Shown piece after piece: positions 6,618 through 13,967 of a stretch of DNA of 34,793 nt. The stretch lies in the NCBI GenBank assembly GCA_022796315.1, contig JAAWIL010000001.1:1-34793 (forward strand). The letters are read 5' to 3'. A program made the position numbers and the translations under genes. The notes under the pieces are model-generated. The model ran no database searches, was not told where the DNA came from, and saw only the letters and a list, made by a program, of their open reading frames with translations. Within the stretch, counting starts at the first letter, position 1; each line of letters opens with the position of its first letter. This stretch comes from Oscillibacter sp. Its GTDB lineage: Bacteria; Bacillota; Clostridia; Oscillospirales; Oscillospiraceae.

Positions 6618-8546
6618 TTATTTGTAGTGGATTGCGCGCCCCTCCACGGCCAGGGCGGCTTCCTTCATCGCCTCCGCAACAGTGGGGTGCGCGTGGATGG
6701 TTTGAATGATATCCTCCACGCCGGCTTTCATCTTCATAGCCATGGCGCCCTCCGCGATGAGATCCGTGGCACGGGCACCCAGGATGTGGACGCCCAGGAT
6801 CTGGCTGGTCCTGGCATCCGCAAGGATTTTGACCCAACCGCCGGTCTGGCCCATGATTACAGATTTTCCATTGGCCTCCAGGGGGAACTTTCCGACTTTG
6901 TAGTCCAGCTTCTGCGCGTTTGCTTCTTCCTCGTTGAGTCCGACACAGGCAAATTCCGGTGTCATATATACACAGGAGGGACATACCCGCTCGTCATATT
7001 TTGCCTCTTCCCCGAGGGCATTCTCTGCGGCGATCTCACCCATGGCAGACGCCGTGTGTGCCAGCATGGTCTTTCCGGTGCAGTCTCCGATGGCATAGAT
7101 TCCGGGAATGTTGGTTTCAAGCCGGCTGTTTGTCACAATGTGGCCGCGCTCGGTTTCCACTCCGGCGGCCTCCAGGTGCAGGGAGGCGATATTGCTCCGG
7201 CGTCCCACGGCCACCAGCACCTTCTCCGCCTCAAAGGCCGTCTCCTTGCCGGTCTTCAGTCTGGTCCGCACACGGGCGCCGGTCTCGCAGGCTTCCAAGC
7301 CGGTCACCTGGGTCTCCAGAGAGAAGCGGATTCCCTGTTTTTCCATCATGCCCTGTGCCGCCCGCGTCAGTTCATCATCCATCATGGGCAGGATGCGGGG
7401 CATCATCTCCACAATGGTGACTTGGGTTCCAAAAGCGGCATAGGTGCATGCCAGTTCGATGCCGATCACACCGCCGCCGATGATAACCATGGATTTGGGC
7501 AGCGCGTCCAAGGTCAGCGCGCCAGTGGAATCCACGCAGTTTGGAGTTTCCGCGAGTCCGGGAATCGGCGGCATGACCGGAATGGAGCCTGACGCCAGAA
7601 TAAACCGGTCCGCCTGGACCTCCAGCGTCTCTCCGCCGGCTTTGACAACGGAAAGCGTGTGGGCGTCCCGGAAGGAGGCGCGGCCCTCCAAAACCTCTAC
7701 GCCGTGAGCGGCCAGCAGCCCCTCCACGCCGGAGATCAGCCGGGCGGAAACTGCGGCGCGGTGGGCCTGCACGGCTGCCCAGTTGATGGAGAGATCACGG
7801 GCGCGGATTCCCACGGTTTCGCCATGCTTTGCGGCGGTATAGACCTCCGCGCTGTGGAGCAGCGCCTTGGTGGGAATACATCCGACGTTGAGACAGGTCC
7901 CTCCCAGCGTTTTCATCTCGATCAGCAGGACGCTGGCGCCCAGTTGTGCGGCCCGGATCGCCGCGACATATCCGCCGGGGCCGCCGCCGACGACAACGAC
8001 CCTTGTGGCTTTGGGAACTGCCGGAGCGTGGCTGGTTCCGTCAGATTCAACGCAGGCGAGAAGATCGTCCTTTTTCACAGACGCGCCCGCTTGCGCGGCG
8101 ATCTGGATCAAGGTTCCGCTTACGGGGCTTGCAACATCCGTATTCATTTTCCCGGCGGCTACAGACACCAAGGGCTCCCCCTGCTTTACCAGATCCCCCT
8201 CCGCCTTATGCCACATTTTCACGCTTGCGGGGCCGCCGGTTTTTGGCAGCTTGACGGGTACCACCTCGCCGGCCGGGATGAGAGGGCCCTGTTCCGGCGG
8301 CGGTGCGTTTCCCTCCGCTGCTGTTTCGAGGGCGCAGACGGGGGCTCCGCCCGGGACGGTCTCTCCGTTCTGCATGAAAATTTCCAAAACCTGTCCGCTG
8401 AATGGGCTGGCGACTTCCCGCGTTATCTGCATGGGTCCCACAAGAACCCTGCACAGCAGGTCTCCCTTCTGTACGCGGTCGCCGGCCTTTACCTGCCACT
8501 GCTTCAGGGTGCAGGCTGACTTCATCACTGAAATGGTCTGTTTCAT
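6618..8546 (-). CDS. lpdA: Dihydrolipoyl dehydrogenase (E3) with two N-terminal lipoyl-type domains
   Basis: This 642-residue fusion has a biotinyl/lipoyl-like domain at 1-73, a second at about 96-167, and a full E3 flavoprotein from 182. The E3 part has GGGPGG, the redox pair GGTCLNVGC (C218, C223), NAD motif GGGVIG, AIGDCTG, and the C-terminal catalytic HAHPTVAEA. In domain 2 the sequence AAGKMNTDVASPVSG puts K133 at the lipoylation site. In domain 1 the matching GPMQITREVASPFSG has Q40, so it cannot be lipoylated there. No 2-oxoacid dehydrogenase E1/E2 or glycine-cleavage genes are nearby. An AhpD-like gene lies just upstream and lplA is about 8 kb away, so its own lipoyl arm may feed an AhpD-type protein or the redox complex encoded downstream. 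Confidence 0.92.
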   Translation of the reverse strand: MKQTISVMKSACTLKQWQVKAGDRVQKGDLLCRVLVGPMQITREVASPFSGQVLEIFMQNGETVPGGAPVCALETAAEGNAPPPEQGPLIPAGEVVPVKLPKTGGPASVKMWHKAEGDLVKQGEPLVSVAAGKMNTDVASPVSGTLIQIAAQAGASVKKDDLLACVESDGTSHAPAVPKATRVVVVGGGPGGYVAAIRAAQLGASVLLIEMKTLGGTCLNVGCIPTKALLHSAEVYTAAKHGETVGIRARDLSINWAAVQAHRAAVSARLISGVEGLLAAHGVEVLEGRASFRDAHTLSVVKAGGETLEVQADRFILASGSIPVMPPIPGLAETPNCVDSTGALTLDALPKSMVIIGGGVIGIELACTYAAFGTQVTIVEMMPRILPMMDDELTRAAQGMMEKQGIRFSLETQVTGLEACETGARVRTRLKTGKETAFEAEKVLVAVGRRSNIASLHLEAAGVETERGHIVTNSRLETNIPGIYAIGDCTGKTMLAHTASAMGEIAAENALGEEAKYDERVCPSCVYMTPEFACVGLNEEEANAQKLDYKVGKFPLEANGKSVIMGQTGGWVKILADARTSQILGVHILGARATDLIAEGAMAMKMKAGVEDIIQTIHAHPTVAEAMKEAALAVEGRAIHYK

Positions 8547-8562
8547 AACAACCCCCCCATGA

Positions 8563-8605
8563 GAAAAGCCATGCCGATCCGGTTTGACATCGGCATGGCT
8601 TTTTG
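8563..8605 (-). terminator. Strong hairpin terminator between ahpD-like gene and lpdA
   Basis: A perfect 15-bp stem (AAAAGCCATGCCGAT with ATCGGCATGGCTTTT) surrounds a 10-nt loop. Both strands show short U-runs after the stem. It sits in the 66-bp gap between two genes read in the same direction, so it should reduce expression of the large redox operon relative to the AhpD-like gene. No separate lpdA promoter is obvious in the gap. Confidence 0.8.
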
Positions 8606-8612
8606 TTAGATA

Positions 8613-8963
8613 TTAGTCAAAATCATGCTCGAATTCATCCAGCGCGGCATTTAACACTGCGGCGCTGTAAGCGACGCTGGGACCGCCGCCAAAGGCAATG
8701 GCCACCTCGGCAGCCGCCATGATTTCCTGCCGTGTGGCGCCGGCGGCATAGGCGCCGCTGGTATGTACACAGATGCAGTACTGGCAGCGGTTGTAGATCC
8801 CGATTGCCACGCCGATCAGCTCCTTGGTTTTGGAGGAGAGGATGTCGCCGCCCGCGCTGCCGTCCAGATCCATGAACTTCTGCATAAAGGCAGAATCCAT
8901 GCCGGAGAGTGCGCCCACACCGTTTGTAAAATCATTCAAAATTTCTCTCGCATTGATTGCCAT
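8613..8963 (-). CDS. Carboxymuconolactone decarboxylase/AhpD-like protein
   Basis: This 116-residue protein has the AhpD-family motif CQYCICVHTSGAYAAGAT, with C60-x2-C63-x3-H67. Family size is usual (100-180). Known AhpD acts as an alkylhydroperoxidase that takes electrons from a lipoyl protein recycled by dihydrolipoyl dehydrogenase; other members are true gamma-carboxymuconolactone decarboxylases, but those normally lack the CxxC pair. With a lipoyl-bearing E3 next in line, the thiol-redox role is favoured. The ATG at 8963 has GGAGGTAG upstream and lies about 50 nt behind a near-consensus promoter. This is the first gene of the redox operon. Confidence 0.85.
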   Translation of the reverse strand: MAINAREILNDFTNGVGALSGMDSAFMQKFMDLDGSAGGDILSSKTKELIGVAIGIYNRCQYCICVHTSGAYAAGATRQEIMAAAEVAIAFGGGPSVAYSAAVLNAALDEFEHDFD

Positions 8964-9020
8964 TTGACTACCTCCAGTAATGTAAAATGAATCGTATTTC
9001 TTCGCTTGACTGTGGAAAGA

Positions 9021-9049
9021 ACTATATCACTTAGCATACTAATTGTCAA
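9021..9049 (-). promoter_or_regulatory. Near-consensus sigma-A promoter for the ahpD-like gene, with palindrome in the spacer
   Basis: The minus strand reads TTGACA, 17 nt, TATAGT. The spacer contains TTAGTATGCTAA, an almost perfect 12-bp palindrome, well placed for a repressor or redox regulator. The start of transcription should fall near 9014, giving a 5' leader of about 50 nt. The AT-rich gap 8964-9370 between the two divergent operons otherwise contains only the plus-strand promoter candidate. AATTGTCAAT occurs twice in it (9041 and 9255). Confidence 0.75.
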
Positions 9050-9272
9050 TCGTTTCTGGAAGGTCCTTCCTCGATGGATCGTACAAGCTTTTTTGGATTT
9101 TTCGTGCATATTGCTGTAAAGCGGAGGGGGATATTTTAAATATTGAGAAGCGAATACAGAGATCAAGTGAGTTTTTCCATATTGCGGTACAGGCGCCATC
9201 TTTTACCGCGATAATGCTTTATCGGATTCTCCTATATCTGGATTTCTGTTATTTAATTGTCAATAATTTGTA

Positions 9273-9302
9273 TTACCTGACTTGAACAATATCCAGTATA
9301 AT
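9273..9302 (+). promoter_or_regulatory. Candidate promoter of the CoA-transferase operon
   Basis: A perfect TATAAT lies at 9297-9302 with a weak -35 (TTACCT) 18 nt upstream. The weak -35 suggests an activator, and a LysR gene ends the same transcription unit. This is a candidate only. Confidence 0.45.
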
Positions 9303-9370
9303 TAAATTAAAATCTCATGCAGAACTTATGCAGTTCAACGGCCAAATCCGACATGGGGGTGATGCGCACA

Positions 9371-10963
9371 ATGGGCAAGCCAAAATTTGTAACTGCCGCT
9401 GAAGCGGTTTCACACATCAAGCGTGGAGATACCGTTGCAATCTCCGGCTTTATTGGTATGGGGCACGCGGAAGAGATTACATATGAGCTGGAACGGCGCT
9501 TTTTGGAAACGAAGGCGCCCGGTGATCTGACAGTCGTGTGGGGCTCCAGCCAAAGCAATACCAAGGACCGGATTGGCTGCGACCGATTCTCCTATCCCGG
9601 TTTTGTCAAACGGGCAATCGTGGGTCACATTGGAATGCAGTATCACTTGTCCGAAATGGCGGCCAATAATGAATTTGAGGCGTATAACATCCCTATGGGC
9701 GTTCTGATTCATATGCTGCGCGCCCGGGGCGGAAACAAGCCCTGTATCACTACGCCGGTTGGCCTTGGGACGTTTGCGGACCCGCGTGAGGGCGGCGGAA
9801 AGCTGAATCAGCGAACCGTTGAAAACGGACCGGATTACGTTTCTGTTGTGGAGATGGACGGCAAAGAGTATTTGCAGTACAGGACCTTTGACGTCAACGT
9901 CGCAATCATCCGCGGCACTACGGCTGATACACATGGCAATATCACTATGGAGCATGAGGGAATTCTGCTGGAGACGCTGGAGTATGCCGCAGCGGCCCGG
10001 GCCTCCGGCGGCATTGTGATCTGCCAGGTGGAGCGGACCTGCCAGACGAATACGATGAATCCTCAGGATGTCCGGGTTCCCGGAATATTGGTGGACTATG
10101 TGGTGCAGACCTCCGATGTGGAGAAGTTCCACAAACAGACCTATAACATCTCCTACAACGGCGCTTTGAGCGGAGAGATTAAGATTCCCGTGGATTCCGT
10201 ACCGCCGCTGGAGATGAGCGTCCGCAAAATTATGGCCCGCCGGGCAGCTATGGAGCTGGTTCCTGGCTCTGTGGTTGATTTGGGCATGGGGGTTCCCGAC
10301 GGGGTCAGTAATGTCGCCGTTGAGGAAGGTCTGGACAGCGAGCTCATGATGCTGGTGGAATGCGGTGTTATCGGAGGTTCGCCCTGTTCTGGGTTTGACT
10401 TTGGCTGCGCTTACAATCCGGAGGCGATGATTCCCCAGCCCGCTCAGTTTGATCTGTTGGATGGCGGCATTGTGGATCTGGCGGTCCTGAGTATGGCAGA
10501 GCTCGATCAGTATGGCAATGTCAACGTATCGAAATTCGGCCCCCGCATTTACGGCGCTGGCGGGTTTATCAACATAGCCCAGAACTGCAAGACGTTGGTT
10601 TTTGTGGGAACAATGACGACGGGCGGCTTGAAAGCGGAGATTCGTGACGGCGGTATTCAGATTACACAGGAGGGCCGCAGTAAAAAGATGGTTCCTCTGG
10701 TGGGACATAAGACCTTCTCTGGACAGCAGGCGCAAAAAATGGGGCAGAAGGTTCTCTATGTGACCGAGCGGGCAGTGTTTGAAATGCGTGAAGAGGGTCT
10801 GACGCTGATTGAAATTGCTCCAGGCGTTGACCTGGACCGGGATATTCTGAAGCAGGTGGACTTTACACTCAACATTGCGGAGGACCTGCGTCTGATGGAT
10901 CAACGCATTTTCCGGACGGAACCCATGGGGATCTATGATGAGATTATGGCAAAAGGTGAATAA
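9371..10963 (+). CDS. Family I acyl-CoA:carboxylate CoA-transferase (fused alpha-beta)
   Basis: This 530-residue protein has both halves of the family I CoA-transferase fold. The N-terminal half includes SGFIGMGHAEE and the C-terminal half GMGVPDGVSNVAVEEG. The catalytic glutamate is E330 in MLVECGVIGGSP, matching the E-x-G-xx-GG motif of propionate and acetoacetate CoA-transferases, where a glutamyl-CoA thioester forms. The start is set at 9371: GGGGGTG lies 9-10 nt upstream, while the earlier in-frame ATGs at 9317, 9353 and 9362 have poor spacing. It is followed by an acyl-CoA dehydrogenase and a TRAP transporter, so it probably activates the imported acid by taking CoA from acetyl-, propionyl- or butyryl-CoA. 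The exact substrate cannot be read from the sequence. Confidence 0.9.
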   Translation: MGKPKFVTAAEAVSHIKRGDTVAISGFIGMGHAEEITYELERRFLETKAPGDLTVVWGSSQSNTKDRIGCDRFSYPGFVKRAIVGHIGMQYHLSEMAANNEFEAYNIPMGVLIHMLRARGGNKPCITTPVGLGTFADPREGGGKLNQRTVENGPDYVSVVEMDGKEYLQYRTFDVNVAIIRGTTADTHGNITMEHEGILLETLEYAAAARASGGIVICQVERTCQTNTMNPQDVRVPGILVDYVVQTSDVEKFHKQTYNISYNGALSGEIKIPVDSVPPLEMSVRKIMARRAAMELVPGSVVDLGMGVPDGVSNVAVEEGLDSELMMLVECGVIGGSPCSGFDFGCAYNPEAMIPQPAQFDLLDGGIVDLAVLSMAELDQYGNVNVSKFGPRIYGAGGFINIAQNCKTLVFVGTMTTGGLKAEIRDGGIQITQEGRSKKMVPLVGHKTFSGQQAQKMGQKVLYVTERAVFEMREEGLTLIEIAPGVDLDRDILKQVDFTLNIAEDLRLMDQRIFRTEPMGIYDEIMAKGE

Positions 10964-11010
10964 CGTTTCGCCGTTGTGATTCAAAATTACAGAAATAGGA
11001 GGGCTTAAAA

Positions 11011-12162
11011 ATGTCTGCGATTGTTGAGGCAAAAGACTACATCTGCACCGAGGAGCTGGCAGAACTGCGGCTGAGAATACGCAAGTTTGCGGAGGACGTA
11101 CTGGCCCCGAAAGCCAGGGAGATTGATGAACATGGATTTGACAGAGAGCACTATCAAAAGGTCATGGACGCAAAACTGGCGGCCATTGCGGTCAGCAAGG
11201 CCGATGGGGGAGAGGGCGCCGGTACGGTTGGCCGCTGCGTAGTTCTGGAGGAGATGAGCAGAGTTTGTCCCTCTACTGCGCTTACGTTCCTGGTTGGCGG
11301 TATGGGAATGTATTCCTCCATTGCGACCGAAGAGCAGAAACGGAAATATTATTATCCCTGGATTGGGGGCAAGATTTTGCCGGCGTTCTGCCTGACTGAG
11401 CCCGGTTCCGGTTCGGATGTCGCCGCCAATGCTGCGACTGCGGTTCGCGATGGAGACGAATATGTGATCAACGGCGTTAAGACCCTGACTACAAACGGCG
11501 CCAGTGCCGATATTCTGAACGTCTGGGCCGTCACCAATCCTGAGGTTCCTGCGTCCAGGGGGATGTCTGCCTTTGTGGTAGAGAAGGGGACTCCCGGTGT
11601 AACCGCAAAGGTCCAAAAAACCATGACTCTGCGCGGTGCGGAAGTGGCGGAAATCAAGTTTGAAAATTGCCGGATTCCCGCAGAGAATCTGCTTGGCGAA
11701 GAGGGCAAGGGGTTCAAATATGCTATGAGCGGTATTGCCGGCGGCCGGATCAACGCGGCGGCTTGTTCCATCGGAATTGCGCAGCATGCGCTGGAACTGG
11801 CGGTAGCCTACGCGAAGAGCCGGGTCCAGTTCAAGCAGCCCATCGGCAGCAACCAGGGACTCGGCTTTGAGCTGGCTGACATGAAGTGCAAGCTGGAGTC
11901 CGCCAGAGCCTTGGTATTCAAGGCCGCCGCCATGATTGATGCCGGCCTGCCCGAGGCGGGCGAGTTCGCGGCGCTGGCAAAGATTGAGGCAACGGAGGCC
12001 GCGCAGTTCTGCGCGGATCGCTGCCTCCAGATTCATGGAGGCTTTGGCTGCACCACCGACTGTGACGCGGAGCGCGTTTACAGAGACGCACACGCCGGCA
12101 GAATTTATGACGGCACCACCGACATTTTGAAGATGATTGTCTCTCGTTCTCTCCTGAAATAA
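11011..12162 (+). CDS. Acyl-CoA dehydrogenase with Asp at the usual catalytic Glu position
   Basis: This 383-residue flavoprotein has the full acyl-CoA dehydrogenase fold: LTEPGSGSD for FAD/substrate, RVQFKQPIG for FAD-adenine, and IHGGFGCT. The C-terminal active-site loop is IYDGTTDILK, so D367 stands where short- and medium-chain enzymes have Glu in YEGT. Asp here is uncommon and, in the cyclic-acyl dehydrogenases, goes with altered chemistry; some long-chain and isovaleryl enzymes place the base elsewhere. AGGAGG lies upstream of the ATG, 47 bp after the CoA-transferase. No electron-transfer flavoprotein genes are present, so it must use EtfAB encoded elsewhere. It probably oxidises the CoA ester made by the upstream transferase, or works as a reductase. 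Confidence 0.9.
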   Translation: MSAIVEAKDYICTEELAELRLRIRKFAEDVLAPKAREIDEHGFDREHYQKVMDAKLAAIAVSKADGGEGAGTVGRCVVLEEMSRVCPSTALTFLVGGMGMYSSIATEEQKRKYYYPWIGGKILPAFCLTEPGSGSDVAANAATAVRDGDEYVINGVKTLTTNGASADILNVWAVTNPEVPASRGMSAFVVEKGTPGVTAKVQKTMTLRGAEVAEIKFENCRIPAENLLGEEGKGFKYAMSGIAGGRINAAACSIGIAQHALELAVAYAKSRVQFKQPIGSNQGLGFELADMKCKLESARALVFKAAAMIDAGLPEAGEFAALAKIEATEAAQFCADRCLQIHGGFGCTTDCDAERVYRDAHAGRIYDGTTDILKMIVSRSLLK

Positions 12163-12218
12163 GCAACTCAGAGAATGCGCGTCAGAAAACAGCGAATCGG
12201 GAACAGTCTCTTTGTGAT

Positions 12219-12311
12219 GGAAACATCTTTGTTATGTTTCCGGCCTGCAAAACTTCCGGCGCTTATTCGCGCATACGCATATTGAGGGAAGCCGTATGTT
12301 CTCAAATATGC
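12219..12311 (+). other. Two intercistronic hairpins before dctP
   Basis: GGAAACAT/ATGTTTCC (12219-12241) is a perfect 8-bp stem, and GCATATTGAG/CTCAAATATGC (12278-12311) is a second stem ending just before the AGGAGG site of dctP. Neither has a U-run. They could mark RNA processing or stabilise the downstream message of the abundant binding protein. Confidence 0.4.
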
Positions 12312-12332
12312 AGAAAAATAGGAGGATTTTCA

Positions 12333-13427
12333 ATGAAAAGGCTTTTGACTCTGATCCTGGTGCTTTTGATGGTCATGAGTATGCTGAGCGGCTGCGGCGG
12401 TTCGACGTCTCCCGGCAGCGGCGGCAGTGATGATGGGAGCGCCGCTCCCGCAAATGCGGTTGTCATTAAGTTTGCCCATGCCGGCGCGATTATGGAGGGC
12501 GATCCCCAGCACGAGGGCGCCCTGTACTTTGAGAAGATCCTGGAAGAGCGGTCCAACGGCTATTATGACGTTCAAGTTTTTGGCAGCACGCAGCTGGGAG
12601 ACACGGTGACCAAACTGGAGGGCATTCAGTCCGGGATCATTGAGATGGGGGATATTGAGTCCGGCCCCACGGTCAGCTTTGTTCCTGCGGAGGCGCTGTG
12701 GGACATGCCCTACATGTTCGTGAGCTGGGACCACGCCCATGACATGATTGACGGTGAGCTGGGCGACATGGTGGCGGAAAAGTGGCTGGACATCGGTATT
12801 GAGGTTCTGGGCTACAATGACGGCGGTTTCCGGCATTTCTCAAACTCCAAGCGTCCCATCTGTACGCCTGCGGATCTGAACGGCGTGAAGATCCGCACCA
12901 TGGAATCTGAGGTGATGGTGGCGGCGCTGAACGCACTGGGCTGTTCGGCTATGCCTCTGGCCTTTGGCGAGGTTTACTCCGCCCTGCAGCAGGGCGCCAT
13001 TGACGGTGTTGAAACCCCGTATAACCTGATCTTCTCCCAGGCCTACTATGAAGTGGAGAAGTACATCTCTCCCACTGGGCATTTCTTCTTCCTGCGCCAT
13101 TATCTGGCGAATTCCGACTGGCTTGCTTCCCAGCCTGAAGACATGCAGGCCCTGATCAGGGAGTGCGCTGCCGAGGCCTGCGCAAAGCAGCGCGAACTGA
13201 ACTATGCGGCCCAGCAGCAGTATAAGACCGATCTCGTTGATAAGTATGGTATGGAGCTGAACGAGGTGGATATCGCGCCCTTTATTCAGATTGCACAGGA
13301 GGAGTTTTGGCCTACACAGTATGAGCGGATCGGCAAGATTCTTGGAGATGGCACGGCAGAGTCCGGCAAGGCGGTTATGGATATGATTGCCGAGTCTGCA
13401 AAGGAGTACACGTACGATTTAGCCTGA
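12333..13427 (+). CDS. dctP: TRAP transporter substrate-binding lipoprotein (DctP)
   Basis: This 364-residue protein has a lipoprotein signal: MKRLLTLILVLLMVMSMLSG then Cys, lipobox LSGC. The mature part is a DctP-type binding protein, with KIRTMESE carrying the conserved arginine that holds the substrate carboxylate, followed by MPLAFGEVYSALQQGAIDG. It should be anchored outside the membrane and deliver an organic acid to DctQM. The ATG at 12333 has AGGAGG upstream; the longer in-frame reading has none. The substrate is probably the acid activated by the CoA-transferase encoded before it. Confidence 0.92.
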   Translation: MKRLLTLILVLLMVMSMLSGCGGSTSPGSGGSDDGSAAPANAVVIKFAHAGAIMEGDPQHEGALYFEKILEERSNGYYDVQVFGSTQLGDTVTKLEGIQSGIIEMGDIESGPTVSFVPAEALWDMPYMFVSWDHAHDMIDGELGDMVAEKWLDIGIEVLGYNDGGFRHFSNSKRPICTPADLNGVKIRTMESEVMVAALNALGCSAMPLAFGEVYSALQQGAIDGVETPYNLIFSQAYYEVEKYISPTGHFFFLRHYLANSDWLASQPEDMQALIRECAAEACAKQRELNYAAQQQYKTDLVDKYGMELNEVDIAPFIQIAQEEFWPTQYERIGKILGDGTAESGKAVMDMIAESAKEYTYDLA

Positions 13428-13436
13428 GTGTTTGAA

Positions 13437-13478
13437 AACAGGGCTAAGCGGCAGAGAACTCTGTCGCTTAGCCCTGTT
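13437..13478 (+). other. Long intercistronic hairpin between dctP and dctQ
   Basis: A 14-bp stem (AACAGGGCTAAGCG with CGCTTAGCCCTGTT) is extended by a further CAGAG/CTCTG after one mismatch. It has no U-run and is followed at once by the dctQ ribosome site, so it is unlikely to be a complete terminator. It probably protects the upstream message, so that more binding protein than membrane subunits is made. Confidence 0.7.
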
Positions 13479-13496
13479 CGGGAAGGAGCGTTGTTT

Positions 13497-13967
13497 TTGA
13501 AAGCTATTGAAAAAACCGTTCGGGTATTTCTGGCGATTCTGATGATTGCCATGACCGTGCTGACCTTCTATCAGATCATTATGAGGTTTATCTTCGACAA
13601 TCCCTCCTCATGGAGCGAGGAGGCCGTCAGGTTTCTGTTTGTCTGGGCGAGTTTTGTTGCGGCAGGCATCGGAATTAAGGAGCATATACATATCGGTATT
13701 GATGTGGTGGTGGGGTTGTTTCCACGGAAGCTGCAAGTGGCCGCCGGTATGCTGGTTGATCTGGCGGTTGCCGGCTTTGGAGGGTGGCTCTCCTATGTTG
13801 GTTCGCTCCTGACGTATAATTCGCGAAATCAGTTTACCCCGGCGCTGCAGCTGTCCAGAAGCTGGCTGTATGTTCCTGTGGTGCTGTTTGGCGTGATGGT
13901 GGTGATCTTCAGCGTCATGGAGTGCGTGAAGAAGGCGAAGGTGCTGCGGAAGGGGGAGAACTGCTGA
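13497..13967 (+). CDS. dctQ: TRAP transporter small membrane subunit (DctQ), TTG start
   Basis: About 156 residues with four membrane helices, typical of DctQ, including the family-like WSEEAVRFLFVWASFVAAGI. I place the start at the TTG at 13497 (reads MKAIEKTVRV) because AAGGAG stands eight nucleotides upstream. An in-frame start at 13428 would run through the intercistronic hairpin. The stop overlaps the dctM start as TGATG, giving coupled translation. DctQ and DctM together use a sodium gradient to import the DctP-bound acid. Confidence 0.88.
   Translation: MKAIEKTVRVFLAILMIAMTVLTFYQIIMRFIFDNPSSWSEEAVRFLFVWASFVAAGIGIKEHIHIGIDVVVGLFPRKLQVAAGMLVDLAVAGFGGWLSYVGSLLTYNSRNQFTPALQLSRSWLYVPVVLFGVMVVIFSVMECVKKAKVLRKGENC

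Noticed and set aside
6580..6984. N-terminal extension of the molybdopterin enzyme to 875 residues
   Set aside because: The extension overlaps the E3 gene in another frame and reads as low-complexity Arg/Gly; the ATG at 6579 has a ribosome site.
9230..9264. Second minus-strand promoter at the repeated AATTGTCAAT (TTGACA)
   Set aside because: No acceptable -10 box lies at 16-18 nt; TATAGG is 20 nt away.
9410..11032. A 540-residue open frame on the minus strand
   Set aside because: It is antisense to the CoA-transferase, which has clear family motifs, a catalytic Glu and a ribosome site.
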